DNA of 64,000 nt from Nonlabens sp. (lineage in GTDB: Bacteria > Bacteroidota > Bacteroidia > Flavobacteriales > Flavobacteriaceae): contig NZ_JAGYKG010000001.1 of the NCBI RefSeq assembly GCF_018401815.1, positions 558,001 through 622,000 on the forward strand, given 5' to 3'. Of this stretch, positions 1 to 9,700 are shown piece after piece. The position numbers and the translations under genes were made by a program. Position 1 is the stretch's first letter, and every line of letters starts with the position of its first letter. A model generated the notes under the pieces. It made no database searches, was not told the origin of the DNA, and saw only the letters and a program-made list of their open reading frames with translations.

Positions 1-77
1 CTTTTAAACCTTTAATGGTTACTAAAGAAGGATTAAAAATTGCCGATGAAAATTATCATAAAAGTTGGCTGGATTAA
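1..77 (+). CDS. C-terminal end of a CDS, probably homogentisate 1,2-dioxygenase (partial)
   Basis: An open frame enters from the left edge (first whole codon at base 3) and stops with TAA at 75-77. The 24 visible residues end in N-Y-H-K-S-W-L-D. This resembles my memory of the tail of flavobacterial homogentisate 1,2-dioxygenases, and hppD, the preceding step of tyrosine breakdown, lies downstream on the same strand. Nothing catalytic is visible, so the identification rests on neighbourhood and a short tail and is tentative. That it is the end of a real gene is more secure than its name. Confidence 0.45.
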   Translation, partial: FKPLMVTKEGLKIADENYHKSWLD

Positions 78-520
78 TTTAACTGCAGCAAAAAATAACA
101 GTGAAAAAGAACAAACCAAAATATTCTTATCCATCGCAGCAGTCTACTTTTTTCCCGTGGCAATACCAAGGGGTTAACTCGTTTAGTGATCCAAATGGAA
201 AATTGACTTAAAATTGGAGATAAGCAATGGCAATGTGATTACGAAAATGTCACTTGGGGTTATGAAAAAAAGTCTAAAGAAACAAAAGAGTATAGCACCG
301 AAGAGAAATGGAAGTAGGATGACGAAATAGACTCATTTAAAACAATAACCGATTCAACTATACCAATAGTAGAGGTACTACTTAAAGGAACTTCTCAAAA
401 AGATAGCAATTATGATAGTTAACAGGATGGATATAACCCCCCACTTAAGAGCCATGTGGTAGCAAAGATGTCTCTTACTCCTACTAGATTCCTTTATTTA
501 TTACATTAAAAAAATACATT
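78..520 (+). pseudogene. Probable decayed gene remnant between the partial CDS and hppD
   Basis: This 443-base stretch has no intact gene. A protein-like frame runs from 225 to 422 and is broken by TAG at 315-317. A second protein-like frame covers roughly 195-260 in another register, as expected after a frameshift. The visible residues are rich in charged and aromatic amino acids (for example W-G-Y-E-K-K-S-K-E-T-K-E). I do not recognise the family. It may be the relic of a small hypothetical protein. Chance open frames in AT-rich DNA are the alternative. Confidence 0.3.
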
Positions 521-1684
521 ATGCCAGCAGATATAAAAAACCTAAAAGACCTACAAAATACGGAGTATTCCCTTAAGAAACTTTTTAAAGAAGCCGAAGA
601 TTTCCTTCCCCTTCTAGGAACTGATCATGTAGAACTCTATGTAGGTAATGCCAAACAAAGTGCTCATTTTTATAAAACTGCTTTTGGCTTTCAATCAGAA
701 GCGTATGCGGGTCTAGAGACAGGACTTAAAGATCGCGTTTCTTATGTATTGAGACAAGGTAAGATAAGACTCGTTCTCACCACTCCTCTACAAAAAAATG
801 GAGAACTCAACGATCACATCAACCTTCACGGTGATGGAGTAAAAGTAGTCGCCCTATGGGTAGAAGACGCTCGAAAAGCATTTGAAGAAACTATTAAAAG
901 AGGTGCTAAGCCTTACCTAGAGCCTACCGTATATCAAGACGATCATGGTGAAGTGGTAAAATCAGGGATTTACACCTATGGAGAGACCGTTCACCTGTTT
1001 ATTGAACGCAACAACTATAATGGAATTTTCCTTCCTGGATTTAAAAAATGGGAATCTCATTATAACCCGGAACCTGTAGGCCTTAAATTTATAGACCATA
1101 TGGTAGGAAATGTAGGATGGGATGAAATGAATACCTGGTGTAAATTTTATGGAGAAGTTATGGGGTTTGCACAAATCATTTCCTTTGCCGATGATGATAT
1201 TGCAACCGAATACACTGCCTTAATGAGTAAAGTAATGAGCAATGGAAACGGTAGAGTGAAGTTTCCAATCAATGAGCCTGCCAAAGGAAAAAAGAAATCC
1301 CAAATTGAAGAATACCTAGACTTTTACAATGGTCCAGGTGTACAACATATTGCCGTTGCTACTGATGATATTGTAGCTACTGTAAGCGCAATGAGAGACC
1401 GAGGTGTAGAGTTTCTATACGTCCCTGAAGAATATTATGACGATCTTATAGAACGTGTAGGAGAAATAGACGAAGATGTAGAAGTACTAAAAAAACACGG
1501 TATTCTTATAGACCGAGATGAAGAAGGTTATTTATTACAACTATTTACTAAGACTGTTGTCGATCGACCAACGATGTTTATAGAAGTAATACAGCGCAAA
1601 GGAGCCCAATCTTTTGGAGTGGGAAACTTTAAAGCACTGTTTGAAGCTATTGAAAGAGAACAAGCGTTAAGAGGTACTTTATAA
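521..1684 (+). CDS. hppD: 4-hydroxyphenylpyruvate dioxygenase
   Basis: Non-haem Fe(II) dioxygenase that converts 4-hydroxyphenylpyruvate to homogentisate in tyrosine catabolism, in the cytoplasm. The 387-residue length is normal for bacterial HppD. Two vicinal-oxygen-chelate modules are present: an N-terminal one (about 30-165, with the D-H-V-E-L-Y-V strand) and the catalytic C-terminal one (about 190-370). The expected iron ligands are H193 (in F-I-D-H-M-V-G-N), H276 (in G-V-Q-H-I-A) and E355 (in M-F-I-E-V-I-Q-R). The tail Q-R-K-G-A-Q-S-F-G-V-G-N-F-K-A-L-F is the family signature that closes the active site. It probably works with the dioxygenase whose end lies at the left edge. No clear promoter was found in the decayed DNA upstream. 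Confidence 0.96.
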   Translation: MPADIKNLKDLQNTEYSLKKLFKEAEDFLPLLGTDHVELYVGNAKQSAHFYKTAFGFQSEAYAGLETGLKDRVSYVLRQGKIRLVLTTPLQKNGELNDHINLHGDGVKVVALWVEDARKAFEETIKRGAKPYLEPTVYQDDHGEVVKSGIYTYGETVHLFIERNNYNGIFLPGFKKWESHYNPEPVGLKFIDHMVGNVGWDEMNTWCKFYGEVMGFAQIISFADDDIATEYTALMSKVMSNGNGRVKFPINEPAKGKKKSQIEEYLDFYNGPGVQHIAVATDDIVATVSAMRDRGVEFLYVPEEYYDDLIERVGEIDEDVEVLKKHGILIDRDEEGYLLQLFTKTVVDRPTMFIEVIQRKGAQSFGVGNFKALFEAIEREQALRGTL

Positions 1685-1764
1685 TAAAACGATAATCAAT
1701 TAATTCCCATTTTGGAATAGACTTTGCAGTAGAGGGTGGTGGTACTAATTCACGATCAATTCTT

Positions 1765-2574
1765 ATGAATATGAAAAAGATTGTTTTTTTAATGGTGGCC
1801 GTTTTTGTAACGACTACTGCTTTTACTCCTGGCACTGTTACAACAAGTGCCTCAAAGCAAATGGCCTTTGAAAATGGGGAGTGGTTTAAATTCAGAATTC
1901 ACTATGGTGTATTTAATGCTAGCTACGCAGAGCTCAAGGTAAATAATGCAAGACTTAAGGGAAAACCAGTTTACCACATTAAAGGAAAAGGAAAATCTAC
2001 TGGGTTACTTCACCTATTCTTTAAAGTAGATGATACATATGAGACTTATATAGATCGAGAAACGGTAAAACCCTATCGTTTTATCCGTGAAATAGACGAA
2101 GGTGGTCATACCAAAGATATACAAATCGACTTTGATCATGAAGCCGGTACTGCTTTAGTAAACGATAAAAAGAATAAACAACAAACCCTGGTTAACATCG
2201 AGCCTTATACCCAAGATATGGTAAGCGCATTTTATCATTTGAGAAATATGGTAACCATTGAAACGCTGCGATTAGGAGATGAATTCACTTTGCCGATGTT
2301 TTTTGACAAAGAAAATTTTGAATTTAAATTGAAATATCTTGGGGAAGAAATTATAAAAACAAAATTTGGTGAAGTCACTTCGTTAAAGTTTCGGCCTTAC
2401 GTGCAGTCTGGTCGTGTTTTTAAAGAAGAAGAAAGCCTCACCGTATGGATCTCTAAAGATGCTAATAAAATCCCCTTAAAAATTAAAGCAAAGCTTGCCG
2501 TTGGATCCCTAACCGCTGACCTTGAATCATTTAAAGGACTTAAACATTCTTTCCAAATTTTAGCTAGCAAATAA
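1765..2574 (+). CDS. DUF3108 family exported protein
   Basis: A 269-residue protein with an N-terminal signal peptide (K-K followed by a hydrophobic stretch to about residue 22), so it is exported to the periplasm or outer membrane. The rest matches the DUF3108 family in pattern: mainly beta strands, starting with a G-E-W-F-K-F-R-I-H-Y-G motif and ending with a repeated I-P-L-K-I-K-A-K-L-type strand. Function is unknown. In flavobacteria this gene commonly sits just before the tryptophan dioxygenase and M23 peptidase genes, as here, which hints at an envelope role but does not prove it. A weak TAGACTTTG element at 1718-1726 could belong to its promoter. Confidence 0.8.
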   Translation: MNMKKIVFLMVAVFVTTTAFTPGTVTTSASKQMAFENGEWFKFRIHYGVFNASYAELKVNNARLKGKPVYHIKGKGKSTGLLHLFFKVDDTYETYIDRETVKPYRFIREIDEGGHTKDIQIDFDHEAGTALVNDKKNKQQTLVNIEPYTQDMVSAFYHLRNMVTIETLRLGDEFTLPMFFDKENFEFKLKYLGEEIIKTKFGEVTSLKFRPYVQSGRVFKEEESLTVWISKDANKIPLKIKAKLAVGSLTADLESFKGLKHSFQILASK

Positions 2575-2655
2575 CACTCTTAAAACCTTGGTAATCCCAA
2601 AAATAAGTTCAAATTGTGTTTAAGTTAAATATAGTTAAGACAACGGCTCTAAGAA

Positions 2656-2686
2656 TTGATAGAAACCACAAGGTTCATTACTTTTG
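2656..2686 (+). promoter_or_regulatory. Bacteroidota-type promoter of the tryptophan dioxygenase gene
   Basis: TACTTTTG at 2679-2686 matches the -7 consensus TAnnTTTG, and a TTG at 2656-2658 sits about 20 bases upstream where the -33 TTTG element is expected. The -7 element ends 13 bases before the ATG, so the leader would be very short. The short leader slightly favours the second ATG (2709) as an alternative start. Confidence 0.5.
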
Positions 2687-2699
2687 CGAGTCTACTTAA

Positions 2700-3677
2700 A
2701 TGAACCACATGTCCGAAGAAATCAGCCCAGAGATTGCCCAGCGCATTAAGTTGTTAGAGGATAAGTTTAAAAACTCTGGTCAAGACATGCTTTCCTATTT
2801 AGATGGATTGCTCTACGACACGTATACCACGTACTGGGATTATATAAGATTAGACACCTTGCTAAGTCTTCAAGTGCCGTCTACAGCGTTTCCTGACGAG
2901 ATGATATTTATAAGCTATCATCAAATTACAGAATTGTATTTTAAGTTAATCATTCATGAACAACTACAGATTATAGAAAGCACCTTGCTTACCGCTGCGT
3001 TTTTTGAAGAAAAGATAAGACGTATCAACAGGTATTACAGCGTCTTGATCAATTCCTTTGAAGTAATGATCCAAGGTATGGAACGCGAGCAATTTCTTAA
3101 ATTCAGAATGTCTTTACTTCCTGCCAGTGGATTTCAAAGCGCTCAGTTTAGAATGATAGAGTTGTATAGTAGTGATTTGGTTCATTTAGTTCATCCCTCT
3201 GTTAGGTCCCGCTTTCGCGAAAGCGAAATAGACCACACCCAAAAAGAATTATTTGAAAACATCTATTGGAAAAAGGGTGGTATCGATATGCATACTGGAG
3301 AAAAAACCCTCACACTAAGGCAGTTTGAAAAGCGGTATACCCCTAGATTTCTAAGAATTGCAAAAGAAGTAGAACACACTAATTTAAATCAGCGTTATCT
3401 ATCATTACCAAAAGAAGAGCAGACGCAAGAACTCCAAGATGCCTTGCGTCGATTAGATCAAAATGCAAACATCAACTGGCTGCTCATGCATATGGGAGCA
3501 GCACACAGGTATTTGCGTAAAGAAGGAACAGCAGTGCAGGCAACTGGAGGGACCAACTGGAAAGAATTTCTACCACCTAGCTTTCAAAAAATCTCCTTCT
3601 TTCCATCGCTATGGACACAAGAGGAGCACGAAAATTGGGGAAAACAATGGGTAGATCACGCATTAAATACAAAATAA
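2700..3677 (+). CDS. kynA: Tryptophan 2,3-dioxygenase family protein
   Basis: Haem dioxygenase predicted to open the indole ring of L-tryptophan to N-formylkynurenine, the first step of the kynurenine route. The signature Y-H-Q-I-T-E-L-Y-F-K-L-I-I-H-E lies at about residues 74-88. The distal region contains H269 in M-G-A-A-H-R-Y-L-R-K-E-G-T, the probable haem ligand, followed by T-G-G-T-N-W. The 325 residues fit the flavobacterial branch, which is longer than the classical enzyme. The start at 2700 has a second in-frame ATG at 2709 (M-S-E-E-I) that could be the true one. A palindromic repeat at 3210-3225 is read in frame as R-F-R-E-S. The stop codon directly abuts the ATG of the M23 peptidase gene, so the two are likely translationally coupled. 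No other kynurenine-pathway gene is in the window. Confidence 0.88.
   Translation: MNHMSEEISPEIAQRIKLLEDKFKNSGQDMLSYLDGLLYDTYTTYWDYIRLDTLLSLQVPSTAFPDEMIFISYHQITELYFKLIIHEQLQIIESTLLTAAFFEEKIRRINRYYSVLINSFEVMIQGMEREQFLKFRMSLLPASGFQSAQFRMIELYSSDLVHLVHPSVRSRFRESEIDHTQKELFENIYWKKGGIDMHTGEKTLTLRQFEKRYTPRFLRIAKEVEHTNLNQRYLSLPKEEQTQELQDALRRLDQNANINWLLMHMGAAHRYLRKEGTAVQATGGTNWKEFLPPSFQKISFFPSLWTQEEHENWGKQWVDHALNTK
3210..3225. repeat. 16-bp palindrome, exact copy 1, in tryptophan dioxygenase
   Basis: Exact CGCTTTCGCGAAAGCG, a perfect inverted repeat. In the host gene it is read as R-F-R-E-S. The family is described under the findings. Confidence 0.95.
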
Positions 3678-4934
3678 ATGATCCATAAGTATTTCATCGC
3701 CGGCGCCATCGCATTGGCATTGAGCATTAAGGCTTGTAAAAATAATACCGACACGTCTCAACAAAAAGAGGTAGCGACTTCTAATGAGATAGGAGGTCCT
3801 ATCATGAAGTACGGCTTTGACCTCAATGAATATGAAATCGTTGCAGACACTGTTAAAAACGGAGCGACCTTCAATGATTTAATTATCAATCATATAGTCA
3901 AAGGTCAAAGTGCTTTTCAAATAGCAAACAAACTCAATGAAATTTATGACTTACGCAAAATACAAGCCGGGAAACCATTTAAGATTCTAAAAAGAAGAGA
4001 CAGCCTTCGCACTCCTGAAGCCTTCATTTACGAGTTGAGTAGAATGGATTATGTAGTAGTTAATTTTAATGATACGCTAGCAGCTTACAAAGACCAACAT
4101 CCTATTTCCTTTAAAAGAAAAACAGCAAGCGGCATCATCAACGCTACACTATCGGAAGCAATGCAAGAAGAAGGCCTAAGCATCAGTGCTATTTATGAAC
4201 TTTCTGACATTTATAGATGGTCTATAGATTTCTTTAAACTTCAAAAAGGCGATCGCTTTAAGATGATTTACAACGAGCGCTATATCAATGACTCTATTTA
4301 TGCAGGAATCGAATCTATAGAAGCGGCTGTTTTTGAAACTGATCAAACCCCATTTTACGCCTTTGATTATGTCACCGATACGGTAACTCAAATGAGCGAT
4401 TATTATGACGAAAAAGGCAAAACACTACGAAGTTTTTTCCTAAAAGCTCCTGTGAACTATTCCAGAATCTCTTCTCGATTTACCAAAAGAAGATTTCACC
4501 CAGTACAGAAAAGATGGAAAGCACACCAAGGAACCGATTACGCCGCAGGTTATGGAACTCCGATAGTGGCTACCGCAAATGGGATAGTGACCAAGTCCGG
4601 CTACACTGGTGGCAACGGTAATTATGTAAAAATAAAACACAACGCCACCTACTCTACTCAATACTTGCACATGACCAAGCGCAAGGTAAAAGTAGGACAG
4701 CGTGTAAAACAGGGTCAAGTTATAGGTACCGTAGGGAGTACAGGACTTGCTACTGGCCCACATGTTTGTTATCGATTTTGGGTTAATGGGAAACAGGTCG
4801 ACCCCTACAAACAAAATTTACCTAGCGCAGCACCCTTACCTCAATCAAAAATGAAGGAATACTTGCAGTTTATAGCTCCATTAAAAGTAGAAATAGATCA
4901 AGTTCCTTTTAAAGAAGAAGATCCTATTATTTAA
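3678..4934 (+). CDS. M23 family zinc metallopeptidase lipoprotein (peptidoglycan endopeptidase)
   Basis: A 418-residue envelope protein. The N-terminus is a lipoprotein signal with a lipobox-like I-K-A-C (Cys20). A middle region (about 60-260) resembles the extended N-terminal part of the DD-endopeptidase group. The C-terminal M23 (LytM) domain spans about 280-375. Zinc-site residues H283 and D287 (H-Q-G-T-D) and catalytic H331 (Y-L-H-M) are present. The usual HxH motif reads G-P-H-V-C, so H362 is kept but the second ligand position is C364. I remember this G-P-H-V-C-Y-R-F form from other flavobacteria, so it is probably active with Cys as ligand. It likely cleaves peptide cross-links during wall growth. 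Its start codon directly follows the stop of the upstream gene. Confidence 0.88.
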   Translation: MIHKYFIAGAIALALSIKACKNNTDTSQQKEVATSNEIGGPIMKYGFDLNEYEIVADTVKNGATFNDLIINHIVKGQSAFQIANKLNEIYDLRKIQAGKPFKILKRRDSLRTPEAFIYELSRMDYVVVNFNDTLAAYKDQHPISFKRKTASGIINATLSEAMQEEGLSISAIYELSDIYRWSIDFFKLQKGDRFKMIYNERYINDSIYAGIESIEAAVFETDQTPFYAFDYVTDTVTQMSDYYDEKGKTLRSFFLKAPVNYSRISSRFTKRRFHPVQKRWKAHQGTDYAAGYGTPIVATANGIVTKSGYTGGNGNYVKIKHNATYSTQYLHMTKRKVKVGQRVKQGQVIGTVGSTGLATGPHVCYRFWVNGKQVDPYKQNLPSAAPLPQSKMKEYLQFIAPLKVEIDQVPFKEEDPII

Positions 4935-4992
4935 ATTTTTTCCTAAGCACCAACTTGATTATCCCCCAAGACCTTTTAGAATCCATTACATC

Positions 4993-6624
4993 ATGAAAAA
5001 CATCAACCCTACTTCTACTGCGGCATGGAAAGCACTTGAAGATCATTACCAGACCATAAAGAACTTCAACTTAAGAGAAGCTTTTCAAAACAACCCAGAG
5101 CGTGCAAAAGAGCTCACTATACAAGAAGGAGACTTTTATGTAGACCTTTCAAAAAATTTGATTCTTAAAGAGACAAAGCAAAAATTAGTATCCCTCGCTA
5201 ACGAGTGTCATTTAACTGAAGCTATAGCATCTTATTTTAATGGTGAACAAATAAATGCGACTGAAAATCGTGCGGTATTACATACCGCATTGCGCACCAC
5301 AGAGAGCAACGCCGAGGTAGAAGAAAAAGTCACTGCTGCTCTCGCTAGTAAAAACAAAATGTTTGCTTTTGTTGACGCCGTAAATAACGGAACCATCACT
5401 ACGGCAACAGGAAAAAAATTTGACACCGTAGTCAATATAGGAATAGGCGGTAGTGATTTAGGACCTGAGATGATCTATGAGGCCATGCAAGCTTATAAAA
5501 ATGAGCTCACTCTTCATTTTGTCTCTAATATAGAAGGAGATCATATAGAAGAAACCTTAAAAAAGATTCAACCAGAAACAACACTCTTCGTAATTGTTTC
5601 TAAGTCTTTTGGAACACAAGAAACACTTACTAACTCAACAACCATAAGAAATTGGTTTACCGATAAAGTAGGTGACTCAGCGGTAGCAAAGCACTTTATT
5701 GCAGTAAGCAGCAATGTACAACGCGCTATAGATTTTGGAATTGATAAAGAAAATATCTTTCCAATGTTTGACTGGGTAGGTGGACGTTTTTCGTTATGGA
5801 GCACGGTAGGTATGTCTGTTGCCTTGGGAATAGGTTCTAAAAATTTTCAAGATTTACTGAATGGTGCTCATGATATGGATACACATTTCAGGGACACTTC
5901 TTTTGAAAAAAATATTCCTGTCGTTTTAGCATTGCTTACCATATGGTACAACAACTTTTTTCAAGCGCAAAGTGAAGCTGTAATACCCTACACCCAATAC
6001 CTTCATCGACTTCCCGCTTATTTGCAACAAGCCATAATGGAAAGTAATGGGAAAAGTGTAGACCGCAATGGAAATCGAGTGAATTATGAAACTGGGAACA
6101 TCGTTTGGGGAGAGCCAGGTACCAACGCACAACATGCCTTTTTTCAATTGATTCATCAAGGAACCAAATTAATTCCTGCTCAATTTATCGCTTTCGCGAA
6201 AACTAAATACAACCACCCAGACCATCAAAACAAGCTTATGGCAAATTTCTTTGCACAAACAGAAGCTTTGATGAATGGAAAAACTAGTCAAGAAGCGGCA
6301 AAAGATTTAGCCTCCTCAGGAAAATCAAAAACCGAAATCGACCAACTAGTTCCTTTTAAGGTTTTTGAAGGAAACAAACCAACAACTACGATATTAATAG
6401 ATGAACTTACCCCAAGGAGTTTAGGTAAGCTAGTAGCCATGTATGAACATAAAATTTTTGTAGAAGGAGTCCTCTGGAACATCTATAGCTATGATCAATG
6501 GGGAGTAGAATTAGGAAAGGTCTTAGCCGATGCTATACTTACTGACATTAAAAGCTCAAAATCTGACAATCACGACGCCAGTACAAAGGCTCTTTTACAA
6601 AAATTTTTTGAGATAAATAATTAG
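4993..6624 (+). CDS. pgi: Glucose-6-phosphate isomerase
   Basis: Interconverts glucose 6-phosphate and fructose 6-phosphate in the cytoplasm. The 543 residues agree with the usual length of about 550. Family signatures visible are D-W-V-G-G-R-F-S-L-W-S (about 260-270), G-I-G-G-S-D-L-G-P near 155, the catalytic-loop region M-E-S-N-G-K-S near 345, and G-T-N-A-Q-H-A-F-F-Q-L-I-H-Q-G near 377. A degenerate copy of the 16-bp palindrome (6189-6204) is read as A-F-A-K. The gene lies 58 bases after the M23 peptidase gene on the same strand and could share its transcript. No terminator hairpin is evident after it. Confidence 0.97.
   Translation: MKNINPTSTAAWKALEDHYQTIKNFNLREAFQNNPERAKELTIQEGDFYVDLSKNLILKETKQKLVSLANECHLTEAIASYFNGEQINATENRAVLHTALRTTESNAEVEEKVTAALASKNKMFAFVDAVNNGTITTATGKKFDTVVNIGIGGSDLGPEMIYEAMQAYKNELTLHFVSNIEGDHIEETLKKIQPETTLFVIVSKSFGTQETLTNSTTIRNWFTDKVGDSAVAKHFIAVSSNVQRAIDFGIDKENIFPMFDWVGGRFSLWSTVGMSVALGIGSKNFQDLLNGAHDMDTHFRDTSFEKNIPVVLALLTIWYNNFFQAQSEAVIPYTQYLHRLPAYLQQAIMESNGKSVDRNGNRVNYETGNIVWGEPGTNAQHAFFQLIHQGTKLIPAQFIAFAKTKYNHPDHQNKLMANFFAQTEALMNGKTSQEAAKDLASSGKSKTEIDQLVPFKVFEGNKPTTTILIDELTPRSLGKLVAMYEHKIFVEGVLWNIYSYDQWGVELGKVLADAILTDIKSSKSDNHDASTKALLQKFFEINN
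6189..6204. repeat. 16-bp palindrome, degenerate copy 2, in pgi
   Basis: CGCTTTCGCGAAAACT matches 14 of 16 positions of the consensus; the right arm has lost its last G positions. It is read in frame as A-F-A-K in pgi. Confidence 0.7.
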
Positions 6625-6684
6625 TTTATTGTTTTTCAGTTAATTAACGTTAATAAGCCGTTCACTTCTTAATGATAGCTTAAT

Positions 6685-6714
6685 ATTGGTTTACTCATTT
6701 TACTTGTATTTTTG
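6685..6714 (+). promoter_or_regulatory. Bacteroidota-type promoter of the Oar-like TonB receptor gene
   Basis: TATTTTTG at 6707-6714 is an exact TAnnTTTG -7 element. A TTGG at 6686-6689 lies 17 bases upstream, near the expected -33 position. Transcription should start around 6720, giving a leader of about 20 bases before the ATG at 6741. Confidence 0.55.
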
Positions 6715-6740
6715 CTGCATCAAACTAAACTCATTCTGAA

Positions 6741-9700
6741 ATGAACAGAAAATTACACATTTTATTTGCAATCGGGCTTTTCTTAAGCTGCATCTCAGTT
6801 AGTGCGCAGGTTACTACCTCAAGCATTAACGGCCGTATCATGGAGACCATAGATACAGCACAAGAACCTCTTCTAGGAGTAACCATTGTAGCAGTACATG
6901 GTCCTACAGGAACTAATTATGGTACTTCTACTGACATAGAAGGTTATTACCGTATCCCAAACATGCGTGTAGGTGGACCTTACACGATTACTATTTCTTA
7001 TGTAGGTAAGAAAGAAGAAACATTAGAAAACATCTTTCTTCAATTAGGTCAGTCTGAAAGGATCAGCTTAACAATGACAGATGAATCTAATGCTCTTGAC
7101 GCTGTTGTTGTTAATGCGGTAAGGGATGGAATTTTTGATTCTGGTAAAACAGGGACAGAAACAAACGTTTCGCTGCGTGACATCAATACCATGCCTTCTG
7201 TAACTAGAGGGATAGGAGATTTCTTAAGAAAAACTCCTCAAGCTCAGGTTTCTGAAAATGGAGCGATCTCTATTGCTGGTCAGAACAACCGTTACAACTC
7301 TATCTTTATTGACGGTGCAGTAAACAATGACGTTTTTGGTCTTGCTGGTTCTGGTACTAATGGTGGTCAAATAGGTGTCAACCCTATCTCCATTGATGCC
7401 ATTGAATCGTTTCAAGTAAACGTTGCGCCTTTTGATGTAAGACAATCTGGATTTACAGGTGGTGCGATTAACGCAATTACTCGTTCTGGTACTAATGAAG
7501 TAAAAGGAAGTGCTTATTTCTATACCCGCAACCAAAATCTTGCTGGAAAGACCCCAGTAGGAATCAGTGAAGACAACCGTGAAAAATTAGACGATTTTAC
7601 TGCAAACCTTTATGGGGTGCGTGTAGGAGGACCTATCATCAAGGATAAATTGTTCTTCTTTGTAAATGCTGAAGTGCAAAGAGAAGAAGAGCCTAGACCA
7701 TTTGACTCTAGTCTTTACAATGGAGATAGCAGCATTGCTGAAATCAATACTTTAAGAGACAACATTATCAACACCTTCGGATACAATCCTGGTGGCTATG
7801 AGAACACAATCACAGAGTTAAATAGTGAGAAATTTACGATCAAGTTAGACTATAACATTGATGATAAAAACAGCATCACTGCAAAGCACAATTATGTAAA
7901 AGGAGAATCTATATCTCCTAGTCAGAGCAGCAATAGAAACATCAACTTTGCTAATGCTGGTATCTTTTTCCCATCAGAAACTAACTTTACTACTCTAGAA
8001 TGGAACACCACCAACGGAAAAAATTTATCTAACAATTTAATTGTTAGTTATACTTCTGTAAATGACAATCGTGATCCTCTAGGAAACCCGTTCCCAAGAG
8101 TACAAATTAATGATGGTGATGGTCGCATTACTTTTGGTTCAGAAGCGTTTTCAACAGCTAACATTCTTGAGCAAAATATCTTTACTGTTACCAACAATTT
8201 TGAGGTATCCAAAGGAGCTCACAACATGACTTTCGGAGGTAACTTTGAAAACTATGATATCAGAAACGTATTTGTAAGACAAAACTTTGGTCAATATACC
8301 TTTAACTCTCTTGCAGACTTCAATACGTACTTTGATAATGACGCGACGAATGACGCTCTTGCAGACTCCTATTTCCATTCTTATTCTTTAGTTGATCCAG
8401 CTGGAACCTCCGGGGATGATATTCAAAATGCAGCAGCCTCTTTCCAATATTCTCAATTAGGGCTTTATGCGCAAGATCAATGGAGTATTGCAGATAATTT
8501 TAAATTAACTTATGGTGTTCGTTTTGATGTTCCTTTCTGGGAAGATGGAGCAGCAAATGACGACTTCAACAACAGAACCGTTGGGTTAATTGAGGCTGAA
8601 GGTTACGACCTAGAAGGTGCACGAGTTGGTAAGAAAGTTAAAAGTCAAGTACACATTTCTCCACGTGCTGGTTTTAACTGGGATGTGAAGGGTGATAGAA
8701 CGACTCAAATACGCGGTGGATTAGGAATATTTACTTCAAGAATTCCTTTAGTATGGCCAGGTGGTGCCTATAACAACAATGGACTAAGTATTGGTGAAGC
8801 TAATGCATTTGATAGTCAGACGTTTGTAGCTGACCCAAGCAACCAGCCTCTTAACGGTGCTCCTGCTCCAGGTAGTGGTGCTGTAGGAGGTCAAATTGAC
8901 ATCTTTGCTCCAGACTTCAAGTTACCACAAGTAATGAAGTACAACATCGGTGTTGATCAAAAAACTGATATTTGGGGATTAGTGGTAAGTGCAGACTTCT
9001 TGTACAATGAAACCATCAACAACGTGTTTTACCAAAACTTAAACCTAGCACCATCAACGCAATCATTGAACAATGCAGATGGACGTCCATTCTATAATCG
9101 CAGTGCCGAAATAGACGACACTTACTCTAGAATTATATTAGCTACTAATACAAATGAAGGATGGTCTTACAACGGTACTTTTAGTATCAGTAAGCCTTTT
9201 GAAAATGGTTTTGGAGGTCAGGTTTCTTATTCTTACGGACAAGGAAAATCTGTTTTTGAAGGTACATCTTCACAAAACAGCTCGCAATGGAGAGGTGTAG
9301 CTACGGTTAACGGTAAAAATACTGCTGGTATTGGTAACTCGCAATTTGCTTTTGGGCACAGAGTTTCTGCTAATGCTTCTTATGAAATCGAGTGGAACGA
9401 GAATATCAAAACTACTTTTGGTATGTTCTACAATGGACAACAAGGGGGTACCATTAACTATATCTATCAAGGACGTGACCTTTTAAATGATGACTCTAGC
9501 GATAACGCATTGTTCTACATCCCAAGAGATCAAAGTGAAATCAATTTAGTAGAGAACAACGGTATCTCTGCTGCAGATCAGTGGGCAGCTCTTGATGCTT
9601 ACATAGACAGCAACGATTACTTAAGTGAGCGTCGTGGTCAGTATGCAGAACGCAACGGAGATCGCGGACCATGGAATCACATCGTTGATTTAAAAGTTCT

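Noticed and set aside
4440..4814. Long minus-strand frame opposite the M23 peptidase domain, and similar antisense frames elsewhere
   Set aside because: They mirror strongly conserved genes on the other strand and have no family motifs, signal or promoter of their own.
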